64,000 nucleotides of DNA from Oidiodendron maius Zn (lineage: Eukaryota; Ascomycota; Leotiomycetes; Myxotrichaceae), in contig KN832884.1 of the NCBI GenBank assembly GCA_000827325.1, positions 284,953 to 348,952 on the forward strand, written 5' to 3'. Shown piece after piece: positions 1 through 11,566 of this stretch (within the stretch, counting starts at the first letter, position 1; each line of letters begins with the position of its first letter). Both the position numbers and the translations under genes were made by a program. Under the pieces are notes generated by a model. That model saw nothing but the letters and a program-made list of their open reading frames with translations, searched no databases and was not told where the DNA came from.

Positions 1-486
1 CTGATGAGAGTGGCTGGGAATTCTAGATGGGTAGAGAGCCAATAGCGGGGGATGCGGCCCTGGTCCTACATCTCCAACCCCACGTCCAGAGATACTTCTG
101 CTCCCTCTCTTCAACCATCTTCTCTCTCTACCCAACTCTTTGCTCGGCCTAACCATTCTATCTCGAGTCTGGATCTCTCTCTGATTCTCCGGTATCAGTC
201 GCCCATTCATTCTTGACCACCTGCGACGAGTCACGGGTCACGCGCATTCCGTTCAGGCATCTCCAGGCCCCGCCGGGGGTCATGTCCATCTTCACCATCG
301 AGAACCGCCTTAACGTTGCCCTTATCTCCATCACCATTGCCCCGAGCACCTTCATCGCCCTCTCGACCCTGACCTTTGCCTACCTCTACGTCGTCCACGT
401 CCGCAACAACCCGCAACCACGCCACACTGGCCGTGATACCCAGCTTCCGCACAGCAGCAGCAGAAGGCGGAGCAAGGGCAAGCACC
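1..486. other. 5' flank and leader of the first gene
   Basis: No upstream gene is visible. The stretch is CT-rich, as in many fungal promoters and leaders. An ATG at 282 opens a long frame (to 797) that overlaps the first exon of the next gene in another phase; it may be an upstream ORF (see findings). Confidence 0.5.
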
Positions 487-2342
487 ATGGCCACCTCCAA
501 GCTGCAAGAGCTCGAGACTCTCTTCGACGACCATCCTTCCTTAGACGCCTCGCTGCAAGACTTCGAGCACGGCAGCAGCTCGATCGGACGCACCTCGCCC
601 ACCCCGCGCTTCATGCTCCCGCCGCACCACCACTCGCGCTCGCGCTCCGACAGCGGCTCCGAGAACTCGCGCTCCCCTCGCTCCCTCTCACGCTCGCGAT
701 CCCCACTGGCGCCCTCGGACGGGAGGTACAGCCCGCCGGCGTGGCGCCGCGACCGCGACGGGCACCGAAGCAGCGGCTTCTGGGGCCGAGTGGGTAGAGG
801 GTTGAGCTCGCGCGAGAGCAGCCCGGCGTTTGAGAGCGCGGATGAGGGTGAGGAAGAAGAGGATGAGACGCTGGCGGCGGCGCTGAGGACGCGGTTGCCT
901 ACCGGATCGCTCTCGCCGGAGAAGCAGGGGACGCCGGCGCCGGAGGGGTTTGGCGCCGTGGATGAGTTTGATGTGTTTGGGAACGGGAAGGGGGAGAGTA
1001 CTAATAATTGTAGGTATTTTATACTTGGTGTTGGTTTGATAAGATGTTGTGAGATACAGATATACTGACTACGCCTAGATATTCGATTTGCTGTCAGAGC
1101 GGAAGTGCAACATCGCACCGAACCGTTCGAAGCGGCATATTACTTCATGAAGAGTCGATTTGATGGAATCACGAGATCATGGACGTCACTTGGCTTTTCA
1201 GTCGTAGTCGCCCTGATATCGATACTCTCTCTGCGCACTCTGTTCCAACCAGCGTCGCCTCAGCCGGTGCCTGATCTCGTCAAAGTTGCTGGTCTGGCCA
1301 AAGCTTTTGAACCCCTGATCTTCTACTCCGAGAACGGAGTCCAGCAGATCGGTGACCTGCAGGCAACTGGCATTGCTGTTTGGGATCTGGGCGAGAGCGT
1401 ACGCTCGACGAATATGACGTCTGCGCCCATCATTGTCAAAGAGCTCGATGATCTGAGTGAGAGTTTAAAGACCTTAGCGCTGGAACTCACGAGATTTTTT
1501 GCAAATGTAGATGGCGATGTAGATGGGTATGGTTATCCTCAATTTGATATATTTTTATTGTTTTGAAACGAAAGCTAACATTCAACAGCATCCTTATCGT
1601 CATGGACTGGGCCAAGCGCGAGCTCTCGCAACTTCTCACACGCCCGCCATCGCCCATCACCTCTGTCTTCGACAATGTTCATGCTATGCTCAGCCGCTGG
1701 GGCCTCTTTGAGAGGTCCACAGGAGCGCCCACTGCAATCGGCCATCTCACCACCTCCGTCTTCGGCATGACTTCTCCTCAACGCACGCGCGCCACCTTGC
1801 AGCGCACTTTCACGGAGTTCTTGACCATCCTCGAAGAGGCCATAAATTCTGAACTCCAGCACTCTCTCGCCATCTTCTCCCTTTTCGAGTCCATCGATAG
1901 GCAGTTTTTGAATCTCGCACGCACCGTGATCCGGGAGTCATCTGCACAGGATTCCGCTCAGGACGACATGCTGTCCTCTCTATGGGCAAAGATCCTCGGC
2001 CCCAACGCGAACACGCTGCAGAAATTTGAGAAGAATAGGAAACTCTTGGGCAGCATCCGCGCTAAGACCGTGCAGAACAAGAGTATCCTCCTAGAACATA
2101 ACGGGAAGTTACTTACGCTGAAGGCCAATCTCGAATCTCTACGCCGCAAACTCGTGAGTCCGTTGCTGAGAGCGAATGGTAGTACGTTGGGAGTGGAAGA
2201 GCAGATCCGGGGCCTGGAGGAGGTGGGGGGCTACTTGGGAGGCGTGAGGGAGAGGCAGAGGGGAAAGTTGATGGAGATGCTGTATGGCGCGGGGAGCAGT
2301 TCCGGGAGGAGGATTGCAGGTGCTGATGGGAAGTGGGAGTGA
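487..2342 (+). CDS. conserved fungal single-pass membrane protein, function unknown
   Basis: Three exons: 487-1009, 1079-1526 and 1589-2342. Phases match at both junctions (donors GTAGGT and GTATGG, acceptors CTAG and ACAG), giving 574 residues. The first in-frame ATG is at 487. The N-terminal third is Ser/Arg/Pro-rich and low in complexity, with an acidic patch near residues 120-130. A single hydrophobic segment, around SLGFSVVVALISILSLRTLF, follows at about residues 200-220. The rest is largely helical and charged, with coiled-coil-like stretches. I do not recognise a named domain. The layout (disordered N-terminus, one TM helix, long helical C-terminal part) would suit an organelle- or nuclear-envelope membrane protein, but that is inference. 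Gene reality is well supported by exon phase and coding character. Confidence 0.8.
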
Positions 2343-5101
2343 TCTTGATGAACCAGCCATCGATCCTCTCGAGTTTATGTCTGGCGATGGGGCATGAATG
2401 CATGAGTACGTGACGGATTTTCACGCGTCTTTGATTCGTTCATTGGGGTTCTCATTTACGTCTGGAGTTTGGTACGGACGGGTCACTTGGGTCTGGGCGG
2501 TCTATTAGATTGGGTCTGGGTCTGGTTTGGAGGCGTTTTTGTTGGATTTTGCCATGTCATTATTTCCTGATTTTTTCTCTTTTCTCCTTACATTTGGGCT
2601 TGTGCATACAGACATTGGACTGCGAGATCGGGGATGGGAGATACACATTTCAGCGATGAAGACCACGGAAGAAGAGAGAATAACCTCGCGGGTTCTTACG
2701 GCCTACATTACAGTACAGTAGCACATAGTTATTATTATAGCATACCAATCACATGAACGAGTTCACACATTTGGGCACAATCAGTCCCGTCCGCCCTGCA
2801 ATCATATTCTTCTCTTGGAGCTTGCATTCAACCGTTCGCCTCCTGCAGTAGTTTCCCCCACCTTTGGTGCCACGTCTAGGCCGGTAGATGGGGAATAAAA
2901 GGGGGGGTGAACGTGCGCGCTTGATAGGTGGGGCGGATGGGAGCCGTAAGCGACGTGTCTAACTGGAATTGGCCATTGGGAAAAGGGGGGCAGGTGGGGG
3001 TTGCCGAAAGACGGGGCGGACCGAGCCAATGGGTGCTGGGAGTGGGTTCAATTGCCCGATTGGGTAGGGTGGATGGATTTGGGCTTTGATTGGAGAGGAG
3101 AGGATTGGATCGGATTCTGCGATGAATTCTGGGGCGGAGTGGGCTGTTGCTTTTGATGGTTGTCGTGTTGGGAGAGGGAGAGATCGAACGAGAGTGAGTG
3201 TGGTGAAGATGCAGATACCATAGATTGTCATTAGAAATGTAATCATTCCGCTTATTTTTTCAACATCAGCATGTGCCCTCTGCTCTGTGGTAAGAAAATA
3301 TAAGAAGCTTAAGCCGTCTCTTTCTTATTCCTTGAAAATCAAGGGTCCAGTCTATAGAAGCTCGTAACGAACTGCGTTTCCTGCCTTCACTTTCATACTC
3401 TTTATGCGTTCCTCTTCCTCTTGTATTAATTCCAAAAGCTGAATGCTGGCCACTCGAATGACTACAGATAACAATCAGTGGCTTTCAGTTCAATGGGGGC
3501 CATACACCATCAATATGATTGGAGCTGAAAGTAAGGAGCTGTGATTCTGAACAAGCCAATATCTTGTCAGGAGAGCAGAACATCAAAGCATCAGCAGACA
3601 GTAAGGCAGAAATAGAAAGCGGCAGCCTGTCCATTCGTAATCTGAATGATTTATCAACATATTCGGAGAAGTGGTGGTCACTACAATATAATCTCCTTTA
3701 TGTGTAAAACAAAGAGCTCAACATGGCGTTCTAGAATATTAATATATGGTGTGAACAAAGGTTGCTAGCATCGGTGACTGCCTTTGAAACACTCTAATTG
3801 TTTCACTTAACTACGTTTAATATGAATGCAAATGCAGAATAGCCTCCATGAAATATATCATCGGCTACCACATCATTCGGCTTTGACGGCCTTTTAATCG
3901 TGTCACCAGCGGTTGCACCGCCGCCCGGCGGACCACACTTTTCACTAAAGAAATACTCAAATGCTTCGTTTAGTAGAAGTTGCTTGCTGTAAACTTCTCT
4001 GGGTTTCTCTGGATCTTATCTGGAATCTGTAGCAGAATTGTCTCGTTTCCGCGCACACAAATATGTCATGCAGTGTCCCGAACAGCTCGTTCGTCGAGGA
4101 CTCCACTATCCGCGTTGAATTTATGGTTATTTTATAAATAATGCCCGCAAATGCGCTCCTGGCATCAGGCAGTAATTGTGTGAGCGTAACGGCACCTGGC
4201 ACGCCCGCGGAATATTGTCTTGCAAAGATAGGTCGGAAGAGCTTCTCTGAAGGCTTCAGTTCTATCACCACAGGTTATGCTTCTATGGTTGCGTCCGAGA
4301 TACTATTGTTTATAAGCTTCTCATCAAGATCCATTAAACTTTTCACTTGGTGTAGTGGGCGTACCCGATTAATTTTGAGAAAGAAGCCGGGTGCAGTCTG
4401 GAAAAGATTGCTAGACTTCAACAGTCTTCTGGTGCAAAAAATCAATTCGGGGATCTGGCGACAGAGTCTCATACTTTGCTATTTTATCAACCAGGTATTA
4501 TTTCTTATACTCGGGGGCTATTTGATCTAGCTGAGTCAATCTTGTGGGAGGCGTGTTGTCGCACTCACTTGGTGATAGCTGCTGACATGTAAATTGAGCT
4601 GCTGCTGTGGCTTCTAATTGTATTAGTCTGGGGAACCCATCGTCTGCTCCAGCTACGAGAATATGCTAGGAGCTTGAAAATCGACGCAAAGATAGAATGC
4701 TCCCGGTTATCATGACTGTAGAGAAAATCTTCAATGAAATATAACTGACGAAGGATAAGTCAATTCCAAGGAATGGTTCTGGGCTGGCCCGGCCCATATT
4801 CAAAGGATGAAAGCACCGACGACGAGATACATCAGTGGAACAATCAAGGTATGGCAGTGGTTGACAGGACTAGATTTGACCAAGGAAAATGTCACTCGAG
4901 AGGTCAAAGAATGTTTGTAGTGTCGTTATCATCTATTTATACCTTTCATCACCTATCAATCTACTATGAAACCTACCTGGAACGGCCCACATTTGCCGCA
5001 ACGGTTATATTCCCCCGAAAGGCTGTTTACCATATCTGCCTTGAGAAGACAGCCTCACATTTGTCTTATAATTCCCATCCCGTATCGACATGCTCACTCC
5101 G
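2343..5101. other. gene-free interval (2.8 kb)
   Basis: No convincing gene is visible. The part up to about 3240 holds G-rich runs and only short frames. At 3957-4472 two adjacent minus-strand frames read on through a stop and could be a decayed gene of unknown family. I recognise no domain, RNA gene or element here. Confidence 0.5.
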
Positions 5102-5838
5102 TCACTCAGATTTATCCTGTTGAGCCTCTACCTGTGTGACCTCATCATCCCCACTCTGCTCCTCCTCCTTACCAGGCCTCCTCATATACCAGAGCCCAGC
5201 TACGCCAACATACACCAGGAAGATGACGCCAGCCGTGACACCATATCCGATCTCGCCGTTCGGGGAGTTGGCGGCGTACTGAATCCCAATGCCGCCGTTG
5301 ACGATGGATAGGATCAAGAGGATGCGGCCAAAGTAGACGTGTAGGTCGGACCAGATGGTGCGGCGGCCCTTAGAGGCGTAGTTGCGGTGGTGGATCATGC
5401 CGAGGGCGGGTTGGATGAGGAAGAGACCGACGATGACGGTGCCGAGGATAGAATGCCGATCGGTATAGATCTGGTTCGGGCTGCGTTAGCATTGGGATGT
5501 GACATGGCCCCAGAGAGTGTGCTCTGAGTATGAATAAATTTCGCCAGGGAGCAGCAGAGGCATACCTCCGTATGGATAATACTAGTCCAGACGCCCATTG
5601 CAAATCCCAATATGAGAACTATCAATCCAAAGATCTGACATGCAGCATGCACCCAAAGCATATTCTTGCTGCCGGGGAGTCTCATGACGAGTGCTCCGAG
5701 TGGAAGGAAGAGAACTACAGCAAGTCCCATGAGGACACCGTGCGCCGTGTCAACATTGTTTTTCAATCGTTTGAAAGCTGGCGATGACACTCTCTTGTCC
5801 AGTGATGCAATTGATTCGGAGCTGATAAAGTCCCACAT
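5102..5838 (-). CDS. stand-alone cytochrome b561 domain membrane protein
   Basis: Two exons, 5566-5838 and 5102-5470 (donor GTATGC, acceptor CCAG, phase 0), give 213 residues. The protein is almost entirely a cytochrome b561 core. It has hydrophobic helices with His at about 33 (TAHGVLMG), 64 (VHAACQ), 97 (RHSILG), 118/119 (MIHHRN) and 135 (DLHVYFGR), as expected for ligands of two haems in transmembrane electron carriers. The acidic C-terminal tail is cytosolic-looking. In many fungi this core is fused behind a secreted CBD9/DOMON haem domain. I see no such domain upstream, so this is either a core-only version or one that lost its sensor domain. Likely role: electron transfer across an internal or plasma membrane, partner unknown. 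Confidence 0.85.
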
Positions 5839-7037
5839 CTCTCAGAGCGGTGTAAAGATCAATTTCTCCTACAAAAAGTTGATGTAGCAACGGTATGGGG
5901 CGGATATAGATATCGATTACTTGATCTAACTTTGATAAAACATATACCTAGATGATACCAAAGGAACGCACCATCTGGAGAGAGTTGGAGGCCGCGGGGC
6001 GCTAACATATACCCATAATGCTTCCGAGGGCCTTGAAAGCTTAACTGGCCCTTTACAACGTACATCTCTCAGCTAAGACCCACCTACCTACCCCACCAGC
6101 TTGGTGGTGCGGAGCGGTTTACACTTGCCTCTTATCTGAAGGCCGGAATCTTCACTTAAGGATCTCCTTCCCCTTTCTATTTGGCTGCAGTTAACAAATG
6201 CCACTAATATTTTCGGTCCCCTGTTTCATCGCATGCAAAAATAAACTCAAAAGGGGAGGTTATTCATTCAAAAATTGAAACCTACTCACCGACGCTCGTA
6301 AAATGCCGAGAAAAATGCACCGATTCCGGGAGAAAAGGCGCTCGAGATCCGGAGATTAGATTGAAAAGGGACGATTTTGCTTATCAGATCAACTTTTAGT
6401 GTTGCACTTGTCAGCGCTAGGAAAACAACCGGTTATCTGATCAAAATCGCCTGGATTTCATTGGCACCGTCAACAGCGCTACGTGAACGTGCTGTTTCCT
6501 GATGTATTTTGCGTCCGTTCTTTGGCTCGCTTGGGCACTGGGATACTGCAGCACCCAAGAAGTTTCTGCGCCCTTGAACATCTCTTTCTGCCGGGACGAA
6601 TATCGGATCTCTTCCGAAAGAGAAGGTAATCTCAGCGCAGGAAGCTACAGCCGGATGATACAGGATCTGCGTTTGATCTAGTCCAAAATTGGAAAGCAAC
6701 CAATGCCTTCTTTAGGATGTTCAGACACTCCTAACAGGCCGGAGGATGGGATTGGGTGCTGGAAATGCCGCATCGTGGTAAATTCTGCGTCTGTCGAGGT
6801 CAATACCGAATAGATCGAGCAAACTGCTGGTACGACTGCTTGATACGTGAAAATTCCTAGCATTGGTCTTGCTAACCAGTCCAGTTGTACCATATACACT
6901 AGATCATGAGTGACAGGGGGAAAAAATGGAGCTAGAGCTCAGAGGATCGATATTGAAGCTCAACTGTGTATGACGCGCTGCTTAAGACAGAGGCATGTAT
7001 AGAGACTCCAAACTTATGGAATGCCTACGGTATAATT
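5839..7037. other. gene-free interval (1.2 kb)
   Basis: It lies between the b561 gene start and the deaminase stop codon. Only short frames without recognisable domains are present. The left part should hold the b561 promoter. Confidence 0.5.
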
Positions 7038-7550
7038 CTATGCAATGTGGCCAGCCGTAGCCACTTCTAGGATTTCCGCCTCCATGCCTTGCACAGGGAC
7101 CACCATTATACCCGCGTCCTCCAGCATCTTCCGTCCTGTGTTCTCTCCCACGAATTTCTCTGGCTCCTGGACACCGACGTACACTGTCTTGATGGCAGTG
7201 CCTAATCTGAGGATCCTCTCGACGCAGGGGAGGTGCCCGCTGAGGCGTTTACTACAGGGCTCCACGGTGGTATATAGGACAGTATCCATGGGTAAGACAT
7301 CAGCCAAGCGATCCTCTGGCAATCGGTATTTCTCTGACAGCTTTATAAAGCAGCATTGTTCTGCATGCGTGTTTCCCTCACACTCGAGTGTGTATCCCGT
7401 CGCCAGAACCGTGTTCGCCTTGGCATCCAACAGGACAGCACCCACTCGATAATTGGTCGGTTTGGGGGGTGATTGGCGCGCTAGGGACAAGGCATATCGC
7501 ATGTATCCAACATGGTCATCGGCATTGGGAACCATGCTCACGGTATGCAT
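7038..7550 (-). CDS. DRAP deaminase-like zinc cytidine-deaminase-fold enzyme (riboflavin pathway candidate)
   Basis: A single exon of 170 residues. The zinc site is clear: THAEQ at residues 61-65 (His62 ligand, Glu64 general acid/base) and PCSKRLSGHLPC at 98-109 (Cys99 and Cys109 ligands). The PC...RLSG...PC spacing and the downstream VGVQEPEKFVGENTG segment are the style of fungal stand-alone diaminohydroxyphosphoribosylaminopyrimidine deaminases (Rib2/RibD-type). dCMP deaminases differ here. The likely reaction is deamination of the pyrimidine intermediate of riboflavin synthesis in the cytosol. A second in-frame Met at residue 6 could be the true start. The gene is divergent from the WD40 gene at 8110. 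A different nucleotide-deaminase substrate is possible. Confidence 0.85.
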   Translation of the reverse strand: MHTVSMVPNADDHVGYMRYALSLARQSPPKPTNYRVGAVLLDAKANTVLATGYTLECEGNTHAEQCCFIKLSEKYRLPEDRLADVLPMDTVLYTTVEPCSKRLSGHLPCVERILRLGTAIKTVYVGVQEPEKFVGENTGRKMLEDAGIMVVPVQGMEAEILEVATAGHIA

Positions 7551-8109
7551 TCTCCCTCACGGGAGATCCTGAAGGAAGGCTGAACAGATGCGCAGGATGG
7601 GCGGATGGATACCGCGTCGTCACGAGTCGTGCGAGGATGTGAATGCTACTCAATGTGCCGTACGAAGGCGCACAATAGACAGTCAATCAAGGAAAAGCAG
7701 CATACCCCATTATGGAATTGTTGGTTGTTGTGGGGAGTGATGTCTTACCCTCCAAATTCTCGTGGGATCTGCGACGGCCGAATCTCGGATACGTCAGCCT
7801 GGGCGAGCCGAGACTAAGGGAGGAGGGCTGCACCACCAACGAGGCCAGGTGTGTAACAGTTCTCCTATTTACGTATACAAACACCTCTTATATCTGCTGC
7901 TCTCCTCCCTCTTCAGCTCTAATCATCGCCGTCACGCCTGCGCATGGCGAATTTCCCACTGCAATTGTCTCGACACTAGATCCGAATCTCACTATCCAGC
8001 CAAGCAAGCTCCACCTAGGTCCAAGGCTGCCGCCGCGCTCAAGCGCAAATCTCGACTTGGCCAGCAGAGGATCTAGGAAAGCAAGTGAACTTATGGAACT
8101 GCTCGGGCC
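7551..8109. promoter_or_regulatory. shared divergent promoter region (deaminase / WD40 gene)
   Basis: This 559-bp gap lies between two divergent start codons. It must hold both promoters. I identify no specific operator. Confidence 0.45.
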
Positions 8110-11100
8110 ATGTCTGACGCTGCACTGCCGAAGATCAAAGTGACCGATGCGCCGAATCTCGAGGGTAGCAGTGTCGCCGCCTCGCTGTCCCCAAGCACAA
8201 CTGATGGCGGGCAGCCCGGGAGGCCGCGGTCTCCCACCTCCTCAGAAGGTGCGTCTCAGAGGAGGCTCTGGTTGAGAATTACTTCGGTTCTGCCTCTACT
8301 CGCAGAATTTAAGACGTTTCTGTGCCGTGGTTCTGCTTTCTCGCGGTTGCGCTTACGCTGACTTTGGCCTTCACTACAGGAAATCCAGTCCAATCGAGCA
8401 GGAAAACGCCTGTCAAGGTGACTCGAAATCCCTCGACAAGAGAATCGAATGGCGCGAAGCCCTCATCACCCACTCAGCGATCTCCTTCGTCGATAGATCC
8501 ACTTACTCATGTATGATTACCATTTCGCGGAGAGCTTGCATATGAATGCTATATTCTTTCGTAGTGTTTTTCACATACGAGATCTCTTATGGCTATTTAT
8601 TGTCTATTAACTAATATAATATGCAGCATATCTTGAAGCGAACGAATACTTCTGGCACGATACCGCAAAAGCTGCGAAGCTCTGGCCCATCGGATGCCTC
8701 GGGAATGGACGTGCCGTCACAGGAGAAGACAGATTCAAGTCCCTCTGCAAGGCAGTTGGCACCTGCTCTAGTCCGCAATGACGGAAGCCGTGTAAAGGAG
8801 AAGAAGTAAGCATCTGATGTATTTTTCAACCTGAGCCGCTTAACTGGGGCAGGGGCTACTACGCTTATGCTCACCCATCAGCTTATCACATATTACCAAA
8901 GCGTAGCTAATATATAAACTTCAGGAAGGGTGTTTCTTTTCTAAGTCGATTCAGCATCATCGGTGGAAAGAAGAAGGATTTCGATGACGACGACGACGAC
9001 GAGGACGAATCGGAGCAGGGTGATGTACGGACAGAAGGAATGAACGCCAGCGTATTTTCTTCTTCAATTGGTGCGAATGGATATATACCGCAGCACAAGG
9101 AGCCACCAAGGTATATCAAGGTTCGAGCGCATGACAAAAAGACGAGGGAGTTTAACCGCATGTTCTTAGCTCAAGAGCTGGGCACTCCATCTAGTGATGA
9201 AAGAGGGCAGAAGCAAGGGAAGGCGAGTGGAGCCATATGGGCCACGGAGTTTAGCAAGGATGGGAAATATCTTGCAGCAGCTGGCCGGGACCAAGTTGTT
9301 CGAGTCTGGGCCGTTATTTCGACGCATGAGGAGAGAGTAGCTCATGAACATGAAGAAGATGCCTCATCTACCACGGGTGGCGAGAGACTGAGCGCGCCTG
9401 TTTTCCGATCCAAGCCTATCCGAGAGTTTAAAGGACATACCAGTGATATTCTAGACTTGAGCTGGAGCAAGAATAATTTCTTATTGTCCTCATCTATGGA
9501 TAAAACTGTACGACTCTGGCATATCAGCAGACAAGAATGCCTGTGCACCTTCAAGCACAAGGATTTTGTTACGTCGATTGCATTCCATCCTACAGACGAC
9601 CGATTCTTCTTGGCCGGTTCTCTCGACTCTGTACTGCGGCTGTGGAGCATACCAGACAAGACTGTCGCGTTCTGGAACCAACTCCCTGATTTGATCACCG
9701 CTGTGGCATTTTCACCCGATGGTAAAACTGCCATGGCAGGTGTTCTCAGTGGCCTCTGCTTATTCTACGACACTGAAGGGTTAAAATATCATACGCAAAT
9801 ACATGTCCGCTCATCGCGCGGTAAGAATGCGAAGGGAAGCAAGATCACCGGTATCCGCACGATAACCTTTCCGCCAGATGATCCGGATGGCGAGACAAAG
9901 GTGCTCATTACGAGTAACGACTCTCGGATCCGAATGTATAATCTACGCGACAAGAGCCTCGAGATGAAGTTCAGGGGCCATGAGAATGCCAGCAGCCAGA
10001 TCAACGCCAGCTTCAGTGATGGTGCTCATTATGTAATATGTGGGAGCGAGGACCAGAAGGCATATATTTGGTCCACGGCCACAATAGAAGCTGATAATAA
10101 GGACAAACGTGCACTGGAGTATTTCGAGGCACACTCGGAAATCGTCACGTCTGCTATTATGGCGCCAACGAAATCCAGACAACTGCTAAGTGCCTCTGGG
10201 GATCCCATTTACGATCTCTGCAATCCTCCTCCCGTCACGCTAATGAGTAGGGAAGAGTCAAGTGTTGACTCGAAACGCCAGTCGGATCCTGTGAGCGAGT
10301 CTCACATCAAGAAGCCGGAGGAATCCCCAGCATATCTGGCTCGGTGTGCACATATGGACGGAAATATTATAATCACGGCAGACTATTTGGGCTCCATAAA
10401 GGTATTCCGACAGGACTGTGCCTTTCTGAAGCGCCGCAGCACCTGGGAAACTGGATCGACTTTCTCTAAAAAGATGCTGGGGCGAAGCAGCAGCATTATG
10501 ACGCGCCACAGCAATGGCGGCTCAAATGTTTCTCGCCGAAACTCTGTTTCTCAGAACTCCCTTCATAGCAATACTCGTCAAAGCAGACAGTCTGAGCATA
10601 TCCTCTCATGGCGCGAATCTGTCAACAGCAACGTGAGTTTGGATAGCTCCCTTCGGAATGGCTCTAAGACGTCGCGCAGTGAGCGCAGCGTATCCCCTAG
10701 TAAAGCTATGAGAGGCTCTTTATCCAGCCCATCCTCCAACAGCAATCTTGCGAGCACAGCCCGGCAGCAGCCGTATGCCACTAGCCCACTTACTATCGCG
10801 ACCGCTAGTCCTTATCTCGGGACTCAGAAACATACTCCTGTCAGCCAGCCCCCAACACCGGGTTTCAGTATCCACAACGTGCCTAATGATAATCCACTGC
10901 GCCTTGATGCTTCGGGAAAGAGCTACCAGTTCTGGAACGTCTCCTCGTGGAAACCGCAGTCACCTAATAATACATACGACCCGAATAAGCTGGGCGAGGG
11001 GCTGAAGCCATCGATGGAGAAGAAAAATAGCATCGTGAGCCGTCTAAGCAGTGATGAGGATACAGCAACTAATGAGGAAAGTGAGAGCGATGAGTCTGCG

Positions 11101-11202
11101 TTAACATGCTCCAAATGTGGAGGGAAGGATTTCCGTGCACGGAGAGTGGCTGGAAAGGGTCAGCGACTAGCCTGCACAAAGTGTGGAACGACAGCAGATT
11201 GA
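8110..11202 (+). CDS. DGR2/WDR44-like WD40 repeat protein
   Basis: Four exons, 8110-8248, 8380-8510, 8627-8805 and 8925-11202, with phases agreeing at every junction (908 residues). The N-terminus is Ser/Pro-rich. A basic KGVSFLSRF block and an Asp/Glu run follow, then the characteristic EFNRMFLAQEL segment. The WD40 propeller starts at AIWATEFSKDGKYLAAAG and has clear GH...W/D repeats such as GHTSDILDLSWS and GSLDSVLRLW. A Ser-rich linker leads to a C-terminal Cys4 ribbon (CSKCGG...CTKCGT). This layout fits fungal homologues of yeast Dgr2 (YMR102C) and animal WDR44, a Rab11-binding trafficking factor. A role in membrane traffic or signalling is inferred from family only. The zinc ribbon at the end is a useful distinguishing mark. 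Confidence 0.88.
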
Positions 11203-11566
11203 TTGAGTACATATTCGTTGAGCGAATTTTGTTTATATTGGCGTGGAGCATGGTATGGGAAGGTTTGTCTAAGGGCGTGATATACGAGCTCTGTGGTTTT
11301 GTTGTTAGGCGCGGCGCACATATATCCCATCGCGGTGGGTCGAAGTCGCTTATGATACTGTTTAGTTTTGGATATACCTTTTGCCTCATTTTCACAGTAC
11401 TCGTTCCCATCACTCATGGTTCAGGTGCAAGCGTTGCGGATATGACATAGCGCAAAAAGCAAATGAAACATGCTCTCCTTATCAATTAATCTTACAGATG
11501 AGCGGGCCACCCCTGAAACTTTTCGAAACCTATGTATAGGCAATACAGTAATGCATGTGAACTCCT
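11203..11566. other. convergent 3' region
   Basis: This 364-bp interval holds the facing 3' untranslated regions of the WD40 and catalase genes. I see no further feature. Confidence 0.5.

Noticed and set aside
231-1118. 295-codon minus-strand frame opposite the first gene
   Set aside because: It mirrors the GC- and Ser-rich exon of the plus-strand gene, has no domain, and the plus-strand exons are phase-consistent.
3957-4472. Possible decayed minus-strand gene of unknown family
   Set aside because: Two adjacent frames read across a stop, but I recognise no family, so I cannot support a pseudogene call.
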